This document shows, one piece after another, positions 1 to 7,354 of a stretch of 35,130 nt of DNA. Position 1 is the first letter of the stretch. Each line of letters begins with the position of its first letter. A program made the translations under genes and the position numbers. The notes under the pieces were generated by a model that made no database searches, had not been told where the DNA came from, and saw nothing but the letters and a program-made list of their open reading frames with translations. The DNA comes from an uncultured Lachnospiraceae bacterium (lineage in GTDB: Bacteria > Bacillota > Clostridia > Lachnospirales > Lachnospiraceae): positions 1-35,130 of the forward strand of contig CACZXG010000040.1 of the NCBI GenBank assembly GCA_902785055.1, given 5' to 3'.

Positions 1-101
1 TTCTGATCTTTTAGAAATGATATCAGTTTCTTCTGATGCTCCGTCTTTTCAAAAACGTCTGCTGCCGTGATCAAAAGATCAAGAAAACAATCCATTCCCA
101 T
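1..101 (-). CDS. Hypothetical protein, N-terminal fragment (runs off the left edge)
   Basis: An open frame reads leftwards from an ATG at 101 to the window edge with no stop in 33 codons. The peptide begins MGMDCFLDLLITAADVF and is rich in helix formers and charged residues near the edge. I do not recognise the family. A GGTGG lies 8 bases upstream of the ATG as a weak ribosome binding site; an in-frame GTG (at 113) and an ATG two codons downstream are alternative starts. Upstream DNA is AT-rich, as expected of a promoter region. The fragment is short, so the coding call rests mainly on the open frame and plausible composition. Confidence 0.5.
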   Translation of the reverse strand, partial: MGMDCFLDLLITAADVFEKTEHQKKLISFLKDQ

Positions 102-143
102 GCTAAGTACCACCGTCTAAATAGAATCTATAACTATATCTAC

Positions 144-174
144 ATTATGTTCATTAATTTGATAATGACATAAT
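144..174. repeat. Imperfect inverted repeat in AT-rich DNA
   Basis: The arms are 144-156 (ATTATGTTCATTA) and 163-174 (TAATGACATAAT), which pair over 12 bases with one bulged T and a 6-base centre. It sits about 45 bases upstream of the minus-strand gene starting at 101. It could be an operator for that gene. There is no flanking U-tract to support a terminator. Confidence 0.4.
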
Positions 175-458
175 TAATCACAATTTGCCCCCATCTACTT
201 CGTTCGGATAGGGCATACCCTAATTCAACACCCGTATATCTGCCACAGTCACAAAACCCTTAGATAGTGACGATGAGTGACAATGGATTACAAACCTCTC
301 TATACTCCTTACAAACGGAGTATGTGATCCTCATATTAAACGGGCACGATATAAAGTTAAGAAGCCGTCTGACCGGCCACGAATGGATAATAGTATCACC
401 TTATGACGGCTCTTCCTGCGAAATTTTGCACCGGCACTCCGCCGTCCCTGCGCCCAGG

Positions 459-487
459 TTGACAGCACCCTCCCTCGGGGATACAGT
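459..487 (+). promoter_or_regulatory. Sigma-A-type promoter of the gene at 524
   Basis: A consensus -35 TTGACA (459-464) is followed by a 17-base spacer and a -10 TACAGT (482-487, four of six matches). The predicted start near 494 gives a leader of about 30 bases ending in GGGAG, 6 bases before the ATG at 524. The promoter lies inside the frame starting at 267, which argues that this frame is not a gene. Confidence 0.6.
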
Positions 488-523
488 AGATGCATCAGAT
501 CACTTTATGAACGGGAGCTTGTC

Positions 524-853
524 ATGTTTGAAAAGAAAATCGAAATTTTCAAGAAAAAAGACCGGGCAGCCTGGACAGAGATCCGGGATCTTCTGAAAAA
601 GGAAGGGGTTGCCGGCATAAGCGCAGGGCACTATCTGCAGGAATCCGTAATGGCAGGCGGCTGCGGAGCCAAGCTGGATCCCAGAGATTTCGGCAAAAAA
701 GGAAAGATCGACAGAGATATCTACTATATCCGCGTCAGGGCAGCCGACGCAGACCGGGTCAGGGAGATCCTGAGAAGGAACGGGATCACGGCCGGCATCG
801 ACGAAGATCTGATGACGGACGCCGCCCTGAAAAAACGCCATTCCTATATCTGA
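524..853 (+). CDS. Small conserved hypothetical protein, DUF2007-like fold suspected
   Basis: This 109-residue soluble protein begins MFEKKIEIF. A central Gly- and Cys-rich stretch (MAGGCGAKLDPRDFG, about residues 42-56) precedes a beta-alpha segment (YYIRVRAADADRVREIL). That segment resembles the tail of small proteins such as DUF2007, in which a strand is followed by a helix that compares positions within a chain. The family link is inference only. The ATG has a GGGAG ribosome binding site 6 bases upstream and a consensus promoter at 459-487. Its 3' end overlaps the convergent VWA gene by 10 bases. It is one of only two + strand genes here. No function can be assigned; a regulatory or binding role is possible. 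Confidence 0.75.
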   Translation: MFEKKIEIFKKKDRAAWTEIRDLLKKEGVAGISAGHYLQESVMAGGCGAKLDPRDFGKKGKIDRDIYYIRVRAADADRVREILRRNGITAGIDEDLMTDAALKKRHSYI

Positions 854-2586
854 AGGGTCATTTCCTGCAGAGTCATCCGTATCAGGTCCTGTGCCGCGTC
901 TGCGATGCGGTTCAGCTTCCTTATGCGTACATATTCCTTCCCGTAGATCTGCTGCACGTTTTCCAGATGTGAGACAGATCCGAAGAAGACCGCGGCAGTG
1001 CGGATCCCGGCTTTCCGGAGATCATGCACTGCTTTTTCTGTATCCGAGACCGCAGTGACGCCCTCGTATTCCTTCAGGGCCCTGCCGGAAGGATCCATAA
1101 GGGCCGGCATATCGTCATTGGGGCAGGCATCCGTTAAAACGATCAGGAGCTGCTCCTTCTCTCCTCTTTCCGCCTCAAGCAAAGACCCGAGCGCCCGAAA
1201 GGCAAGTCCGTCCCGGTTCCAGCCGCCGGAGAAAAAGCGGAAGATCCTGCCGCTGCTCTTCTCCTTTGTATTCCTTAGCCTCTCCAGAACGGTAATGCCC
1301 CGGATGGTCCGAAAGGTCAGGACCCGGACCGGGATATGGATCTTTTCCAGGCTCTCTGCCATGATATACGCCTCGGAGGCTATGATCTCCTGCACATTCA
1401 TTCTGGACATGGAAGCGTCCAGAAGCAGGGTTACCTCCACGTTTCTTTCTGTCAGCGTCCCTTCCCGGTAAAAGACGGACGGATCCCGGAATACCTTAAG
1501 GCGGTAGGCCTTTTCCGGAATCAGACTGCCCGACCGGCCCCTTTCCGGCATCCTTCGGAAATATTCCGCAAAAAGCAGGTCCAGCCGGGCAGAAAGCTCC
1601 CGGATGCTCTCATGGATCAGGAGGGCGTTGTCCGACACGAAACGGCGGTTCACCTTTTCCTGGTCTGCGGCCCGCTTCAGGATCCCGGAAAGCTCTCCGA
1701 AGGCTTCCCTGCCCTGTTCCTTCTTTACCCCGTCGGTGACATGCAGTCTGCAGGCAGCATGAAGGTCCCGGCAGCAGTCTTCCTCCAGAGCCGTCATCTC
1801 CCGCTCCGGAAGGGAAGGCTCTCCGAAGGCCGCCCGCACAAAGTCCATATCCGGTCCGGAGGGCAGACGGACCCTTCGGTTCATGGTATGGCCCAGACGG
1901 ACATTGGTATCCAGATCGCCTCTCCCGTCGCCGGTCCTTAAAAATAGCCTCTGCCTGGGGGCCTTCCAGGGAAGCCCGGGCAGGGAAAGAGCGAATAAGA
2001 TGCCTTTCCTTTCTCCCCCTTCCTTCAGCCGGGATATGTCTGTACGGAAAAAGTCCAGGAGGATCCCCGTCATCTCCCCGACTGCGCCTTCCGCGTCCAG
2101 GCTGCCGGAAAAAAGAAGTCTTCCCGCCAGGGCAAGGCTCCGTCCTCCAGCGTGACAGAAGCGGCCCAGGACCTTTGACCAGCGGATCATCTGCTGTTCA
2201 TACACGGTCATGCTCTGCATCTCCATCTGCTGACGGGACATATCTGCGGCGGACTTAAACCAGGCCTCCGCTTTCTCCCTGCGCAGCTTTTCAAGGACCG
2301 GACGCTCTCCTATTTCCTTTTCGTATACACAGTTCTCAAGCCCCAGCCAGAAAAGGTCGTCAAATTCCTCGGCGCTCCTGCTGGCGGAATAACCTTTTAT
2401 GCATTCCTGGATCACTTCCATATCCAGCCACTTATAGGCCAGCCCTATCACCAGGTTGTAATACATATCCGGACTGCCGTCCGGTGAAAAGGCCAGAAAG
2501 GAAGGTTCGAAATCGTACCTTCCCGCAGCGTTCCATATATAATTCCTGGCTCTCCGCTCGTTTCCCGAATACTGTCTTTTGATCAT
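844..2586 (-). CDS. NorD/CobT-like protein with C-terminal von Willebrand factor A domain
   Basis: The 580-residue cytoplasmic protein ends in a VWA domain (about residues 384-580). It has a complete MIDAS DxSxS (D390, S392, S394), a conserved NRDG (457-460) and the third metal loop at D486 in LTDACPND. The N-terminal 350 residues are helical and resemble the long leader of NorD and CobT-type proteins. In known NorQ/NorD, CbbQ/CbbO and MoxR/VWA pairs, the VWA protein is the adaptor that brings the AAA+ ATPase to a target to insert metal or remodel an enzyme. The gene lies 18 bases downstream of exactly such an ATPase (2605-3528), so a paired action is well supported. The target is not evident: no nitric oxide reductase, Rubisco or chelatase gene is nearby. 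It is the last gene of the operon. Confidence 0.85.
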   Translation of the reverse strand: MIKRQYSGNERRARNYIWNAAGRYDFEPSFLAFSPDGSPDMYYNLVIGLAYKWLDMEVIQECIKGYSASRSAEEFDDLFWLGLENCVYEKEIGERPVLEKLRREKAEAWFKSAADMSRQQMEMQSMTVYEQQMIRWSKVLGRFCHAGGRSLALAGRLLFSGSLDAEGAVGEMTGILLDFFRTDISRLKEGGERKGILFALSLPGLPWKAPRQRLFLRTGDGRGDLDTNVRLGHTMNRRVRLPSGPDMDFVRAAFGEPSLPEREMTALEEDCCRDLHAACRLHVTDGVKKEQGREAFGELSGILKRAADQEKVNRRFVSDNALLIHESIRELSARLDLLFAEYFRRMPERGRSGSLIPEKAYRLKVFRDPSVFYREGTLTERNVEVTLLLDASMSRMNVQEIIASEAYIMAESLEKIHIPVRVLTFRTIRGITVLERLRNTKEKSSGRIFRFFSGGWNRDGLAFRALGSLLEAERGEKEQLLIVLTDACPNDDMPALMDPSGRALKEYEGVTAVSDTEKAVHDLRKAGIRTAAVFFGSVSHLENVQQIYGKEYVRIRKLNRIADAAQDLIRMTLQEMTLQI

Positions 2587-2604
2587 GCTCTGTCTGCCTC
2601 TTGA

Positions 2605-3528
2605 TCAGCCCGTGAAAACAAGGCTCCTGTCCAGATCGGCCGGGATCCTGCTGCCTATGCAGTCCCGGATCAGGGTCTGCTCATAACGGTCAAAGGTCTT
2701 GCTGACAATGGTCAGCTCCAGGGCCTGCCCGGAGCTGAGTCCCTGGCGGATCAGGTCCAGGGCGTCCAGCATGCCTCTCATATCCACTGCCCTGTCCGAG
2801 ATCTCCGACTTTTCCGCCTTTCTGGCAAGCTCTCCAAAAAGCTTTACGAACTGGCCTGCTATTCTTTCGCTGATATCCGGGAAGTTCCTCTGCAGCAGGC
2901 GGAGCATGTTCTCCTCCGTGATCTGAGGCATGGTAATAATGGCAAAGCGGGAGCTCAGAGCCTCATTCAGGTCCCGGGTCCCGGCATAGCCGTAGTTCAT
3001 GGTGGCGATGAAGCGGGCCGCCCTGTCTACGCGGATCAGGTCATAGCCCGGCACGTCAATGATCCTCCGGTGGTCCAGAGCCGCATGGAGGACGGCCAGG
3101 GACTCGTTCCTGGCCATGTTGATCTCGTCCAGGATGCAGAATCCGCCTTTTTCCGCGCTCATGTATACTGGTCCCTTCCGGAAGGATACTTTTTCTCCGT
3201 CGAAGGTGTCTGTGCCGATCAGGCCCGCGGCGTCCGTCCCTATATGGAAGGATACATTCCATACGGGACGGCCGAAAAGGGCGGCCAGGTTCTCGCACAG
3301 AAGGTTCTTGCCGGTAGCCTTCGGTCCTGCCAGAAGCAGATTCCTTCCCGAGAGAAGGACAGCCACCGCTTCCTCCCAGACGGTCTTTCCGTAGTAGAGG
3401 GCGGATACCTCCGGGATCCTGTCCGCAAAGTCAGGATCTGCCAGATAAGCTTTCCGGAATTCTGCGGCTCCTGCCAGCAGTTCTTTGTCAACGCCTTCTT
3501 TTTCCAGTAACTCAGTCAGTTCTGCCAT
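2605..3528 (-). CDS. MoxR/NorQ-type AAA+ ATPase
   Basis: This 307-residue ATPase has a Walker A at residues 68-75 (GPKATGKN), a Walker B at 130-135 (FCILDE) and a sensor-1 asparagine at N178 (IATMNYG). A GTDTFDGEKVSFRKGP segment matches the presensor/beta-hairpin region of the MoxR class. The Walker A ends in Asn where Ser or Thr is usual, so Mg2+ coordination may differ. I chose the ATG at 3528 because AGGAG lies 7 bases upstream; the longer frame to 3612 overlaps the upstream gene and adds unrelated sequence. Together with the downstream VWA protein it should form a chaperone complex that remodels or loads cofactor into a partner. The upstream membrane protein is a candidate partner. Confidence 0.9.
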   Translation of the reverse strand: MAELTELLEKEGVDKELLAGAAEFRKAYLADPDFADRIPEVSALYYGKTVWEEAVAVLLSGRNLLLAGPKATGKNLLCENLAALFGRPVWNVSFHIGTDAAGLIGTDTFDGEKVSFRKGPVYMSAEKGGFCILDEINMARNESLAVLHAALDHRRIIDVPGYDLIRVDRAARFIATMNYGYAGTRDLNEALSSRFAIITMPQITEENMLRLLQRNFPDISERIAGQFVKLFGELARKAEKSEISDRAVDMRGMLDALDLIRQGLSSGQALELTIVSKTFDRYEQTLIRDCIGSRIPADLDRSLVFTG

Positions 3529-3547
3529 ACTCTTTCTCCTACTCTTA

Positions 3548-4561
3548 TCAGGAAAGTTCATCCATATATCCGCACTCCATAAAAAGAGGCTTGACCGCTG
3601 CCACTTCGTCATGCTCCTCTTTTGAGACGGTGACGGAAGAGTTAAGGGCCCTGAGGTCCTCCTTGACCGCCTCCAGGGCTTCTTCCCTGCTCCCGGCCCT
3701 GCCCGACTTGAGGACTCTCAGCATCCGCCGGACCACCACGGGATCTGCATACTGGGCCGGGAGGAAGAAATCCTCCTTTGACGAAAGAGCCTCCCGGGCA
3801 GAGCGGACCGCCTCAGTCCAGGCCGCTCCTGCGGCAGAGGGCCTGTCTGCCCCCAGGGGCAGAATCCGGGACGATGCCGCATAGAAAAGAAATGCGGCTC
3901 CGAACAGGATGCCCCAGAGTCCGTAGTCTCTTCCGGAAAAGAGGCTGTAAAGCCCCCAGAAAGCCCCTGCGGCCCCCGTCAGGGCGATGGTTCCCATGAC
4001 CGCCCGGAAAGATGCCGGGATATGATCGATCCTTCGTTTCTCCCGGACGGTCCTTCTGAGTCTCTCCCATATCTCCGGGTGCTCTTCCAGAAAGGCCAGA
4101 TCCGCCTCCAGGGATCTTACCGCTGCATCTGCAGAAGCAGAAAGGACCTTTTTCTCCCTTTCTTCCTCTTCCCTGGCCCGTGCCTCCATCCTTTCCTGCC
4201 CCTCTTTTGTATACAGATGGATCTCCGGATGATTTTCCCCGATCCACCGCATCAGGGTATCCACGTCCTCCTCGGACCTGAAACTGCACTGGCGGGATCT
4301 TTTGTCCTTCAGCTCCACCACCAGATAAGGGACCGCCGCAAAGACGCCCCGGCCCGAAAATCCTCCCGCGCTCATGGCGATCCGCTTGTAGATGCGCTCT
4401 ATGTCCTCATAGCATGCGTAGAGCCTGCGGTCCAGGAAGAAGGTATTGAGATACAATGCCCTTCTGCCCAGGCCGCAGGGGCCTGCCTTGATGCATGTTT
4501 TCCTGTCGTTTTTCAGTTCCTTTTCCGTAAGTTCTGTCTTTCCAAACCTCTGAGGAAGCAT
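3548..4561 (-). CDS. Membrane protein of unknown function, first gene of the MoxR-VWA operon
   Basis: The protein has 337 residues. An N-terminal soluble domain of about 110 residues (with LYLNTFFLDRRLY and VVELKDKRSRQCSF) looks like a small beta-rich sensor or PH-like fold. A charged, probably coiled-coil stretch rich in Glu and Arg follows (about 118-180). Two adjacent transmembrane helices (about 190-230) come next, then a C-terminal helical domain. The start at 4561 has AAGGA 6 bases upstream. It ends 19 bases before the ATPase start. I do not recognise the family. The order membrane protein, MoxR ATPase, VWA adaptor suggests that it is a membrane target or anchor of the ATPase complex; that is inference from context. 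Confidence 0.8.
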   Translation of the reverse strand: MLPQRFGKTELTEKELKNDRKTCIKAGPCGLGRRALYLNTFFLDRRLYACYEDIERIYKRIAMSAGGFSGRGVFAAVPYLVVELKDKRSRQCSFRSEEDVDTLMRWIGENHPEIHLYTKEGQERMEARAREEEEREKKVLSASADAAVRSLEADLAFLEEHPEIWERLRRTVREKRRIDHIPASFRAVMGTIALTGAAGAFWGLYSLFSGRDYGLWGILFGAAFLFYAASSRILPLGADRPSAAGAAWTEAVRSAREALSSKEDFFLPAQYADPVVVRRMLRVLKSGRAGSREEALEAVKEDLRALNSSVTVSKEEHDEVAAVKPLFMECGYMDELS

Positions 4562-4588
4562 ACTCTGTCCTTTCCGCCCAGTCCGGAT

Positions 4589-4624
4589 CCCCGGACCGCC
4601 GGCAGTCCTGCCTGCGGTCCGGGG
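4589..4624 (-). promoter_or_regulatory. Very strong stem-loop in the leader of the MoxR-VWA operon
   Basis: The arms 4589-4599 and 4614-4624 pair perfectly over 11 bases (CCCCGGACCGC with GCGGTCCGGGG), and an inner GGCAG/CTGCC extends the stem. There is no U-tract on the minus strand, so it is not a canonical terminator. It stands about 28 bases before the start codon at 4561 and just downstream of the cstA terminator. It could protect the operon mRNA from 5' decay or attenuate read-through from cstA. Confidence 0.6.
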
Positions 4625-4635
4625 CGCCTTTGAGA

Positions 4636-4664
4636 TAAAAAGGGGCGGAGAATCTCTCCGCCCC
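4636..4664 (-). terminator. Rho-independent terminator of cstA
   Basis: On the minus strand a perfect 10-base stem (4655-4664 with 4642-4651, GGGGCGGAGA and its complement) closes a 3-base loop and is followed by TTTTT. It lies 23 bases after the cstA stop. Confidence 0.9.
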
Positions 4665-4687
4665 GAAACATGTCTTAATACGCTTTG

Positions 4688-6160
4688 TTATGCAGCTTTT
4701 GCCTTCTTTGCGCTTCTGAGGAAGATCGAAAGGAACAGGACTGCAGCAATGATGCCGGCCGGATAGGCCGCCATGGTATTGTTCTTCAGTGCCGGGATCA
4801 TGCCCAGGCATTCCGGTGCCATGAAGAAGTAAGTAATGGATACGGCGCTCATAAATACTGCCGGGACTGCGCAGATTAGGTAATTCTTTCCTTCCTTTGC
4901 CAGGTACATGGCACCTGCCCAGAGGACGATCATAGCCAGGGTCTGGTTGGTCCAGCTGAAGTATCTCCAGATGACAGTGTAGCTCAGAAGGCCCAGGGTA
5001 TTGCCGAATCCCAGGAATGCACCGATGCCCAGGACAGGGATGCAGAGCTTCAGGCGGTTGGCGTAGGACTCCTGATCGATCTTAAACCAGTCGGAGAGCG
5101 TCAGTCTTGCGGAACGGAATGCCGTATCACCGGAAGTGATGGGGCAGGCGACAACGCCCAGCATGGCCAGGATCACGCCCACAGGGCCCATGGTCTTGAT
5201 GCAGACATCATAGATGGCCGCGGACTGGCCGTCGGCAAGGATCTCGGCAAGGCCTGTGTTCTGTCCGCCCGTGACCGCATACAGGGAGCAACCTGCGGCA
5301 GCCCAGATCAGGGCGATGCAGCCTTCCGCCACCATGGCGCCGTAGAATACGAAGTGTCCCTGACGCTCAGACTTGAGGCAGCGGGCCATCAGGGGAGACT
5401 GGGTCGAATGGAAGCCGGAGATCGCGCCGCAGGCGACCGTGATGAACATGAAGCTCCAGACGGGAGTTCCCTGCGGATGCATGCTGCCAAAGTGGGTAAA
5501 GATCTCGGGAATGGCGTATCCGTTGGCGGGAATGCCGATGGCAACGCCGATGGCCATGACGATCAGGCAGATGCCGAAAACGGGATAGATCTTTCCGATG
5601 ATCTTGTCGATGGAAATGAATGTGGCAATGAAGTAATAGAGCAGGATAATGCCAAGCCATACGGTGGTCTGGGCGAAAGGACCGCTCACGCCCTTCTCTG
5701 TAAGCAGCTTTACGATCAGGCCTGCCGGTCCGACTGCAAATACAGTGCCTACCATGATCAGAAGAACGACTGCGAATACACGCATGATGGTCTTCATGAC
5801 CGGTCCCAGATAGATGCCGATGACCTCGGAAATGGATGCGCCGTTATTTCTCTCGGAAAGCATGCCGGAGAAATAATCGTGTACAGCGCCTGCAAAGATC
5901 GTTCCGAAAGTGATCCAGAGGAAAACGATCGGTCCCCACAGGGCTCCCTGCATCGCACCGAAGATCGGTCCGAGGCCGGCAATATTCAGAAGCTGTACCA
6001 GAAACAGTTTCCATGCCGGAAGTACAACGTAATCAACGCCGTCGTTGATGGCTACAGCCGGTGTTTCGCGGTCATCCGGCGTGAAGGTATTATCTACCAT
6101 TCTGCCGTAAGTAAAATAACTGGCCACGAGCAGCGCCAGACAGATCAGAAAACTTAACAT
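4688..6160 (-). CDS. cstA: CstA-family carbon starvation / peptide or pyruvate transporter
   Basis: The 490-residue polytopic membrane protein carries CstA signatures: an N-terminal helix followed by DDRETPAVAINDGVDYV, then LLNIAGLGPIFGAMQGALWGP, then GAVHDYFSGMLSERN. About a dozen or more hydrophobic segments follow. It is the short Firmicutes-type CstA; the E. coli protein has about 700 residues. The family imports peptides, and some members import pyruvate, when preferred carbon is scarce. Which substrate applies here cannot be told from sequence. GGAGGTG lies 7 bases before the ATG. The gene is monocistronic by position, with its own promoter (6241-6269), a palindrome just after the predicted transcription start (6205-6224) and a strong terminator (4636-4664). 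Confidence 0.93.
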   Translation of the reverse strand: MLSFLICLALLVASYFTYGRMVDNTFTPDDRETPAVAINDGVDYVVLPAWKLFLVQLLNIAGLGPIFGAMQGALWGPIVFLWITFGTIFAGAVHDYFSGMLSERNNGASISEVIGIYLGPVMKTIMRVFAVVLLIMVGTVFAVGPAGLIVKLLTEKGVSGPFAQTTVWLGIILLYYFIATFISIDKIIGKIYPVFGICLIVMAIGVAIGIPANGYAIPEIFTHFGSMHPQGTPVWSFMFITVACGAISGFHSTQSPLMARCLKSERQGHFVFYGAMVAEGCIALIWAAAGCSLYAVTGGQNTGLAEILADGQSAAIYDVCIKTMGPVGVILAMLGVVACPITSGDTAFRSARLTLSDWFKIDQESYANRLKLCIPVLGIGAFLGFGNTLGLLSYTVIWRYFSWTNQTLAMIVLWAGAMYLAKEGKNYLICAVPAVFMSAVSITYFFMAPECLGMIPALKNNTMAAYPAGIIAAVLFLSIFLRSAKKAKAA

Positions 6161-6204
6161 GACATATCACCTCCAGTTAAAAGACTTTAAGCTTTCTTTT
6201 CCTT

Positions 6205-6224
6205 AACATTTTTTGCAAAATGTT
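6205..6224. promoter_or_regulatory. 20-base palindrome at the start of the cstA leader
   Basis: AACATTTT (6205-6212) and AAAATGTT (6217-6224) form a perfect 8-base dyad with a 4-base centre. It lies about 10 bases downstream of the predicted cstA transcription start. That position fits a repressor operator, although it could also act as an RNA stem-loop. The regulator is not identifiable from sequence. Confidence 0.5.
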
Positions 6225-6240
6225 ATGTTTTTCGGTTTAG

Positions 6241-6269
6241 ATTCTAGTCCTGTTTATGCAGAATGTCAA
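6241..6269 (-). promoter_or_regulatory. cstA promoter
   Basis: On the minus strand a consensus -35 TTGACA (6264-6269) is separated by 17 bases from a -10 TAGAAT (6241-6246, five of six). It places the transcription start near 6234, about 74 bases before the cstA ATG. The whole 6161-6496 gap holds this promoter, the palindrome at 6205-6224 and the terminator at 6316-6354, and I see no gene in it. Confidence 0.75.
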
Positions 6270-6310
6270 ATTTCTCCATCCGATTTTCTTAGGAAAGGAT
6301 CCGGACAAAG

Positions 6311-6354
6311 GAAAAAGGAACGCCTTCCGGCCCCCCCGGCCAGAAAGCGTTCCT
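6311..6354 (-). terminator. Terminator of the C_GCAxxG_C_C gene
   Basis: The arms AGGAACGC (6316-6323) and GCGTTCCT (6347-6354) pair over 8 bases with a C/G-rich inner stem. On the minus strand the hairpin is followed by TTTTTCC. It lies about 140 bases beyond the stop at 6497. Confidence 0.65.
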
Positions 6355-6496
6355 CCCTTATGCTCTTATTATTTTTCCCTTCGCCGCAATGCCGCAAAAG
6401 TCATTTAAAGATCCGGCTCCTTCCCTTTGCATACCGGCACGGCTGCCGGACGGCGCCTTTCAGGCCGGGGTCTGTTCCCTGACCGTAAGACCAGCC

Positions 6497-6889
6497 CTAC
6501 TCAAGTCCCATGACCCTGCCGTATATGAGCACCGCATTTCTGACGCATTCCTCGCAGGGGCAGAGGGGCTTTCCGTCTGTCACGGCCTTCAGGTCTCTGC
6601 ATGTGATGGCCCCGCAGGCCTCTCTGAAAGCTTCCTGGATCTGGCGGGTGACCTTCAGGGTCCCCTTTCCTTCCGTTTTCAGGCCCGCGATCATCCCGGC
6701 CCCGATCAGTGCCCCGCACGTTGCCTGCATATTGCCCATGCCTGCGCAGAAGCCGGCAGAGATCTGCTTCATCTGTTCTTCCTGCAGGCCGGTCTGGTCC
6801 GCCAGGGCCGTGGTCACAGCCTGGGCACAGTTATATTTTCCGGAGCTCTTGCGCTGCACCGCCATTTCGGCTCTTTCGTTCAAATTCAT
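6497..6889 (-). CDS. C_GCAxxG_C_C family (putative redox) protein
   Basis: The 130-residue protein shows the family's hallmark: NCAQAV near residue 20, then FCAGMGNMQATCGALIGAG (about 47-65), then later cysteines in ACGAITC and CPCEEC. The spacing of C21, C48 and C58 matches the name-giving motif. The family is widespread in anaerobes and is thought to bind a metal or act in redox chemistry, but no reaction is established. AAAGGAG lies 6 bases before the ATG. It appears to be a single-gene unit with a terminator at 6311-6354. The C-terminal Cys cluster (CPCEECVRNA) suggests a metal site. Confidence 0.88.
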   Translation of the reverse strand: MNLNERAEMAVQRKSSGKYNCAQAVTTALADQTGLQEEQMKQISAGFCAGMGNMQATCGALIGAGMIAGLKTEGKGTLKVTRQIQEAFREACGAITCRDLKAVTDGKPLCPCEECVRNAVLIYGRVMGLE

Positions 6890-7069
6890 GTCTGTCTCCT
6901 TTTCATCTGTCCTGATTACGGGCCTTCCTGCACAGGGGATCAGGCACCAGGCACCGTTTTTTTAAATATGAGACTGGTAAAGCGATGGCAGAAATACTCT
7001 TTTAAGGGCTTGTCGTTAAAATGTCGTTATTTTTCTTTATCACTGGTCATGAAAAGAAGTTTCACGGGG

Positions 7070-7110
7070 AAAAAAAGAAGACCCGAAAACGCCTTAAATA
7101 AAGCATTTTC
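7070..7110 (-). terminator. Terminator of the tRNA-Ala transcript
   Basis: On the minus strand GAAAATGC pairs with GCGTTTTC (7103-7110 with 7085-7092, one G-U pair) around a 10-base loop. A pyrimidine tract with TTTTTTT then follows down to 7070. It begins 17 bases after the tRNA 3' end. Confidence 0.6.
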
Positions 7111-7126
7111 GAATCCTCATACCTAC

Positions 7127-7199
7127 TGGAGACGGTGGGACTTGAACCCATGACCTCAACACTGCCAGTGTCGCGCTCTCCCAACTGAGCTACGCCCCC
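7127..7199 (-). tRNA. tRNA-Ala (anticodon GGC)
   Basis: A 73-base cloverleaf on the minus strand has a GGGGGCG acceptor arm, a GCTC/GAGC D stem, a CGACA/TGTTG anticodon stem with loop CTGGCAG (anticodon GGC, reading GCC/GCU) and T loop TTCAAGT. The acceptor stem contains the G3:U70 pair that defines alanine identity, and A73 is the discriminator. The 3' CCA is not encoded. The first T-stem pair is an A49:C65 mismatch, which is unusual but tolerated in some tRNAs. A promoter-like sequence lies at 7230-7258 and a terminator at 7070-7110. Confidence 0.93.
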
Positions 7200-7229
7200 A
7201 TGTCATATGATTTTCATTCGACAAATAGT

Positions 7230-7258
7230 ATCTTACTGTAAACAGGCGGAAAAAACAA
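7230..7258 (-). promoter_or_regulatory. Probable tRNA-Ala promoter
   Basis: On the minus strand TTGTTT (7253-7258) is 17 bases from TAAGAT (7230-7235). Both match the sigma-A consensus at four of six positions. Transcription would start about 25 bases before the tRNA 5' end. Confidence 0.4.
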
Positions 7259-7289
7259 CAGTAAATTGTACTTTTTAGTGTCACAGCGC

Positions 7290-7337
7290 ATGTTAAAGCC
7301 CTGCGCCCCTTGTATAAAACATTCCGGGCGCAGGGCT
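7290..7337 (-). terminator. Terminator-like hairpin after the subtilase gene
   Basis: A perfect 12-base stem (AGCCCTGCGCCC at 7297-7308, its complement at 7326-7337) encloses a 17-base loop, 18 bases beyond the stop at 7355. The following minus-strand sequence is TTAACATG after the closing T, a poor U-tract, so termination may be partial. Confidence 0.6.
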
Positions 7338-7354
7338 CCTTGATGGATCACTGC

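Larger units (their letters stand above)
102..523. other. Intergenic region, AT-rich on the left, with promoter-like and repeat elements
   Basis: This spacer separates the divergent genes at 1-101 (minus) and 524-853 (plus). The first 140 bases are very AT-rich and hold an imperfect inverted repeat at 144-174. The right part holds a good promoter at 459-487. A GTG-started frame runs from 267 to 596. Its middle (about 320-460) looks protein-like, for example LRSRLTGHEW, but it overlaps the next gene by 73 bases in another frame and has no ribosome binding site at its start. It is best read as a decayed or spurious frame rather than a gene. Confidence 0.5.

Noticed and set aside
3529-3612. Longer N terminus of the MoxR ATPase
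   Set aside because: It overlaps the upstream gene and adds sequence unlike the family; AGGAG marks the ATG at 3528.
6935-6956. Short direct repeat of CAGGCAC
   Set aside because: Two copies of 7 bases in a non-coding spacer are not enough to call a functional repeat.
6389-7153. Long + strand frame across the C_GCAxxG gene and the tRNA
   Set aside because: It runs antisense to a well-supported gene and ends in the RRWDLNP-type peptide that arises from reading antisense through a tRNA gene.
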